A DNA stretch of 9,399 bases. Origin: Woeseiaceae bacterium. GTDB taxonomy: Bacteria; Pseudomonadota; Gammaproteobacteria; Steroidobacterales; Woeseiaceae. The notes under the pieces were generated by a model. That model made no database searches and was not told the DNA's origin. It worked only from the letters and a program-made list of their open reading frames with translations. Location of the stretch: NCBI GenBank assembly GCA_002728725.1, contig PBVS01000031.1:14408-23806 (forward strand), given 5' to 3'. The translations under genes and the position numbers were made by a program. Below are positions 5,815 through 9,399 of this stretch, piece after piece; positions within the stretch are counted from its first letter, which is position 1, and each line of letters begins with the position of its first letter.

Positions 5815-8154
5815 TTACTTCGATTGTGCAATGCTATTGGACAAATTAAGTGAGTCCACGAAAATAGGAGAAGACCATGCTCTTTCCTCATTCATAGCCA
5901 AACAATCGTCATTTGGATCACCTCGATGGTCATTAAAGCATAAGTTTACTTTTATGCAATTTCCATTTTCATCGTAATTGCATCTCATGTTTCCCGCATT
6001 AACAGCCAGAGATGGCGATTGAACTGCGCGAACGTAATAAAGTGCATCTCTATTTAGTGACGGATATTCTTCATCAACAAAACTGACCTTACATCCATCT
6101 GGATCTGCTGGACAATCAATAGTTTTCCATGGATCTTGGATCAGTTTTGAAACATCCTCTCCCGGAGTGATTTGCGGCAAAATTCGAATTACTTCAATCC
6201 TGGTAATCAATTTTCTGGTGTCAGATGGATTGTAACATTCACCTCTACAAAGGCTTTCCAATCGATCTGGTGAAAGCGAGGAATGACTATAATCAGGGCA
6301 ACCGGGCTTTTGCTCGAAAGCTCCAATTGCTCTTACTTCAAATTCTGGTGGTTTATTCATTTGAACTTCGCCACCCATACTCACGATCTCATCATCATTT
6401 GCATTTTTTAAATCAAACCAAAGTAAAATTCTGTCACCGCTAGTTCCATATACGGATTTATTTTTCATTGAGTCCCAGATAGCATTTCTGTCTCTTCCAT
6501 CAGAATGAACAGCTATAAGCCCACCCGTTGTAAAAAATGAAGCCTGTCTTTCTCTTTCTGTTATCAGGAGAGGAATGATATCTAATCTTCTTGATTTTGA
6601 TGTGGTAGTAATAAGATTCATATCTTCTCTGGGTGCCATCATCAGTTCCCCAAGATCAACATCATCACTTCTTGATGTTGGAGCTCCGTCATCAAATCTA
6701 AATGCTTTCTCAGCCGTTTTGTCAACTGGACCTAAAACGGATTCAGTCATTCCCCATCTTGAATATTCCTTATAACCGGTGCCTGGACGTGCAGAATGAT
6801 TATCACTGGAAGCCATAAAGCCAAATCTAAACCGTCTTGGATTTTTAGGGTCATCAAAATTTGTTAGAGCCATAATATATTGAGCAGCTCCGCCTGGACG
6901 ATAGTTAAAAGCGGGTAAGTAACAATCTCTGCATTGCCCAGAGTCTAGCCAATCTTCCGGCTTTTCTCCTCTCACTGTGTAATGACCAGCTGTTCCGATA
7001 TTGACATAATCTTGTCTAGCCGTTGCAGCACGTTTAGCACATTCTGTTGATGATTCACCTTCATCTAAACATCTTTCTTCAATGATTTGCCCTGCTCGAT
7101 AGCAAGATGGCATATAGTTGGCTGTAGGATTTGGACAAATAGGTTGTTGCAACTCATTCATTTCAGTGGCACGAAAACTTCTATATTCCTCGGTATTACC
7201 GTGACCCGAATATATTTCAAGAAGGGTTTCTCTTTTTGGATCATGAAAATTTTTTGCAAGTTGTTTATCGTATTCATATCCAGGTGGCGTATAGAAGCCC
7301 CATGTTGTTCCATGAGGTATTACCATTGAGTCAAAACCCCAATCATCAAGTTTTTTAAAAAGTTCAGTTGGTGTTTCTGCACCCTCACGACAATCATTTG
7401 GCAAATCCCATACAGATTTGCCCGCTTCACATTCCTCACTCTGTCTTAGCTCATGAAGATACAAATTAAAATCAAGCATTCTTTGGTTGGGATCCAAAGC
7501 GAATAATAACGGACCATTTCTTAGAGGTAGCCCCCTCAGTGCCCTATTGGCAATTCCTCCAGAGTGGATTGGTCTCGTCGGTACTTTTTCTTTTGCAATA
7601 TCTCTGAAAATGACATTTTTATGTCCGAAGTGAGTATCAGGTGTCCCTCCCACCTGAGTCCACTCCCAACCTAAAAAAGCCACTGTATCAGGATTACTTC
7701 CATCACCACCTACAGCATTGCATTGTTGAATTGATTCGATTGTTTCAGACCATCTTCTTGGTGTAGATGCTTCGGCATGATCGTTAATCGACCAAAAATC
7801 AAGCGCAGAGCAAAATCTTGCAAAATCACAGGCATCACCTAATGGTCTCGATCCCTCACCATGCATCATGGGAAGGCTGCCAATAAATGCATCAAACGAA
7901 TAGGTTGTATGCACATGAAGATCTCCAAATAAGATTTGTTTCGCCCCTTTCTTGTCTAATTTTTTACTGGAGTCTAATTGAGTAACTTCTCTTTCAGAGA
8001 TAATCTCTTCAGGAATTCTTGCTTCTGTGATTACACCGGGTCCATCGTGTATGCCAAGCCAACCATATGCCAGCGCGAAGAATAAAGCTGTTAATGCTGC
8101 AACTGATGCAACCAATCCATATAAAATTTTAATTAAGCGTTTCTTTTTCCACAT
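5815..8154 (-). CDS. DUF3604 protein, exported PHP-like putative metallohydrolase
   Basis: The 779-residue protein begins with MWKKKRLIK and one hydrophobic segment (about 10-31). It may be an uncleaved anchor, or be cut after ALA at 27-29; either way the bulk is extracytoplasmic. It carries metal-ligand motifs of the PHP phosphoesterase superfamily in order: GDLHVHTTYSFDAF (77-90, H80/H82), INDHAE (123-128, D125/H126), LGWEWT (161-166, E164), GHKNVIF (177-183), VIPHGTTWG (278-286, H281), EIYSGHGN (313-320) and ASSDNHSARPGTGY (448-461, D451/H453). These strings and the overall layout identify the DUF3604 family (Pfam PF12228 from memory), whose substrate I do not know. Twenty cysteines are spread along the chain, many in CxxC or close pairs (408/411, 636/640, 681/688, 733/739), which suits disulfides in the periplasm or outside. 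The region after about 600 is a Cys-rich C-terminal module beyond the metal motifs. It is first in the array; the start is the first ATG after a 130-bp divergent gap and has no clear ribosome site. Its G+C is higher by eye than that of its two downstream neighbours. Confidence 0.88.
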   Translation of the reverse strand: MWKKKRLIKILYGLVASVAALTALFFALAYGWLGIHDGPGVITEARIPEEIISEREVTQLDSSKKLDKKGAKQILFGDLHVHTTYSFDAFIGSLPMMHGEGSRPLGDACDFARFCSALDFWSINDHAEASTPRRWSETIESIQQCNAVGGDGSNPDTVAFLGWEWTQVGGTPDTHFGHKNVIFRDIAKEKVPTRPIHSGGIANRALRGLPLRNGPLLFALDPNQRMLDFNLYLHELRQSEECEAGKSVWDLPNDCREGAETPTELFKKLDDWGFDSMVIPHGTTWGFYTPPGYEYDKQLAKNFHDPKRETLLEIYSGHGNTEEYRSFRATEMNELQQPICPNPTANYMPSCYRAGQIIEERCLDEGESSTECAKRAATARQDYVNIGTAGHYTVRGEKPEDWLDSGQCRDCYLPAFNYRPGGAAQYIMALTNFDDPKNPRRFRFGFMASSDNHSARPGTGYKEYSRWGMTESVLGPVDKTAEKAFRFDDGAPTSRSDDVDLGELMMAPREDMNLITTTSKSRRLDIIPLLITERERQASFFTTGGLIAVHSDGRDRNAIWDSMKNKSVYGTSGDRILLWFDLKNANDDEIVSMGGEVQMNKPPEFEVRAIGAFEQKPGCPDYSHSSLSPDRLESLCRGECYNPSDTRKLITRIEVIRILPQITPGEDVSKLIQDPWKTIDCPADPDGCKVSFVDEEYPSLNRDALYYVRAVQSPSLAVNAGNMRCNYDENGNCIKVNLCFNDHRGDPNDDCLAMNEERAWSSPIFVDSLNLSNSIAQSK

Positions 8155-8284
8155 ATTATTGCTTGATTTAATTGGTTTTGAATATAAAGATAAGTCTCAC
8201 TATTAATTTATACAAGCTCTCATCAAGATTAACAAGAAGAGAGATTAAATTATATTATTAAATTTTTTTTGATACATTTCTTAT
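8155..8284. promoter_or_regulatory. Divergent intergenic region between DUF3604 and MFS genes
   Basis: This 130-bp AT-rich stretch separates two divergent start codons and must hold the promoter of the five-gene minus-strand array and that of the MFS gene. The plus-strand promoter is the clearer one and is listed separately. On the minus strand only weak candidates are visible, such as TTGTAT and TATCTT spaced by 17 nt within about 8181-8215, so I make no firm call. An imperfect inverted repeat (AATTTA at 8205-8210 with TAAATT at 8246-8251, and CTCTC at 8217-8221 with GAGAG at 8239-8243) spans the MFS promoter and might be an operator. Confidence 0.5.
8229..8256 (+). promoter_or_regulatory. 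Candidate sigma-70 promoter of the MFS gene
   Basis: TTAACA (8229-8234) and TATATT (8251-8256) are each 5 of 6 matches to the -35 and -10 consensus and are 16 bp apart. Transcription would start near 8261-8263, giving a leader of about 22-24 nt before the ATG at 8285. The sequence is AT-rich, so chance matches are common. Confidence 0.4.
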
Positions 8285-9399
8285 ATGAAAAACATCTTAT
8301 TTTGGTCTATTACAGTAGCAGTCGGTGGATTCCTCTTCGGTTTTGATACAGCCGTGATTTCTGGAGCCGATCAACCATTACAGAGGCTCTGGGAAACTTC
8401 AGATTTATTTCATGGTGCAATGATAATGTCCTCAGCTCTATGGGGAACAGTTATTGGTGCGTTATCAGGTGGATTATTTTGTGAGTATTATGGAAGAAAG
8501 AAAGTTTTAATCTCAGTCGGAGTGCTCTATTTCATATCTGCACTAGGTTCTGCACTATCAAATGATCCTGTATTCTTTGCAATAATGCGATTTATAGGGG
8601 GTTTTGGAGTCGGCTTATCATCAATCGCAGTTCCGGCCTACATATCAGAAATAGCTCCAGCACAACATAGGGGAAGACTCGTTGCTTTGTATCAATTTCA
8701 AATTGTCTTTGGAATCTTAATTGCATTTTTATCGAACTATATAATTTCAGAATTTTTCATGCTTGATTGGAGATGGATGCTCGGTATTGAAGCCATTCCG
8801 GCATTAGTTTTTGTAATGATGACAATGACTGTCCCGGAGAGCCCAAGGTGGCTTTTATTAAGAAGAAATGATGAAAATGAATGCAGGAGAATATTAGATA
8901 TAATTGATTCGTCTAAAACAGAAGAGACAATTCTCAGTATCAAAAGAACGCAAAATCTAGTTAAGGATAATCTATTTGTAAAACAACTTTCTGTGCCAAT
9001 ATTTTTGGCATTTTTTATTGCATTTTTTAATCAGCTTTCTGGCATCAACTTCATTATTTATTTTGCACCTAGAGTATTCTCCCTTGCAGGTTTGAGCGAT
9101 GCAGTCTCATTGCTTTCAACTGCTGGTGTTGGTTTGATAAATCTCATTTTTACAATTTTGGGTATGGTGTTAATTGATCGATATGGGAGAAGATCATTAA
9201 TGAAGATTGGATCTATTGGATATATTGTCTCGTTGTTGGCGATTTCCTATGCATTCTATGAGAGCGCCGGCGGCATTGTCGTGGTATTTTTTATTTTTCT
9301 CTTTATCGCTTCACATGCTATTGGACAAGGTGCAGTTATTTGGGTTTTTTTAGCTGAGATATTTCCAAATAAAATCAGAACGAAGGGCCAATCGTTTGG
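8285..9399 (+). CDS. Sugar-porter MFS transporter (3' truncated)
   Basis: The frame opens at ATG 8285 and stays open to the window end, giving 371 residues of an expected 450 or so; the last membrane helices are missing. Sugar porter motifs are clear: GGFLFGFDTAVISGA (14-28, D21), EYYGRKK (67-73), MRFIGGFGVGLSSIAVPAYISE (101-122), PESPRWLL (184-191), FNQLSGINFIIYFAP (248-262), DRYGRR (298-303) and VIWVFLAEIFPNKIR (351-365). By comparison with E. coli XylE from memory, sugar-contact positions are mostly kept (Q137, Q250, N255, W353), while the first Gln of the TM7 QQ pair is Asn (N249). It most likely imports a hexose or pentose by proton or sodium symport in the inner membrane; the exact sugar cannot be told. 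No good Shine-Dalgarno precedes the start. It is divergent from the DUF3604 array and probably heads its own sugar-use unit. Confidence 0.92.
   Translation, partial: MKNILFWSITVAVGGFLFGFDTAVISGADQPLQRLWETSDLFHGAMIMSSALWGTVIGALSGGLFCEYYGRKKVLISVGVLYFISALGSALSNDPVFFAIMRFIGGFGVGLSSIAVPAYISEIAPAQHRGRLVALYQFQIVFGILIAFLSNYIISEFFMLDWRWMLGIEAIPALVFVMMTMTVPESPRWLLLRRNDENECRRILDIIDSSKTEETILSIKRTQNLVKDNLFVKQLSVPIFLAFFIAFFNQLSGINFIIYFAPRVFSLAGLSDAVSLLSTAGVGLINLIFTILGMVLIDRYGRRSLMKIGSIGYIVSLLAISYAFYESAGGIVVVFFIFLFIASHAIGQGAVIWVFLAEIFPNKIRTKGQSF

Noticed and set aside
1..9399. Mobile element, phage, defence or CRISPR content
   Set aside because: No transposase, integrase, direct-repeat array, terminal inverted repeat or tRNA-attachment pattern was seen; every long coding stretch is accounted for by transport, sarcosine oxidase or the envelope cassette.

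Overview
The window looks like a stretch of a free-living, AT-rich marine gammaproteobacterial genome. This rests on low G+C by eye, tight gene packing, AT-biased codon use, and gene content (sarcosine oxidase, BCCT and NhaC-type carriers, DUF3604 and HupE/UreJ proteins). A SAR86-like or similarly streamlined lineage is a reasonable guess, but nothing here fixes the taxonomy. No tRNA, rRNA, CRISPR array, insertion sequence or phage gene is visible.

Layout. At the left edge (1-794, + strand) are the 3' end of soxA and the complete soxG, the alpha and gamma subunits of heterotetrameric sarcosine oxidase; their genes overlap. Five genes on the - strand follow, transcribed from 8154 down to 800: a membrane-anchored DUF3604 protein with PHP-type metal-binding motifs, a membrane-anchored parvulin/SurA-like protein, a HupE/UreJ-type membrane protein with a periplasmic N-terminal domain, an NhaC-superfamily antiporter, and a BCCT-family transporter. 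Gaps are 15 bp, a 4-bp overlap, 21 bp and 48 bp, so a single operon or two nested transcripts is likely. Its last gene converges on soxG with 5 bp between stop codons. At the right edge (8285 to the end, + strand) a sugar-porter MFS transporter starts divergently from the five-gene array and is cut by the window end.

How the genes may work together. The most interesting part is the trio DUF3604 / parvulin-like / HupE-like. All three have N-terminal membrane or export signals, so they form an envelope-located set: a Cys-rich putative metallohydrolase, a folding helper that seems to have lost catalytic parvulin features, and a His/Asp-rich metal-permease-like membrane protein. Their joint biochemical role is unknown to me. 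Downstream, the sodium-handling NhaC-like carrier and the BCCT carrier (quaternary-amine or betaine-type uptake) sit next to sarcosine oxidase, which acts late in the glycine betaine to dimethylglycine to sarcosine to glycine route. This suggests, but does not prove, a methylamine/osmolyte theme. The divergent MFS gene is probably a separate sugar-uptake unit.
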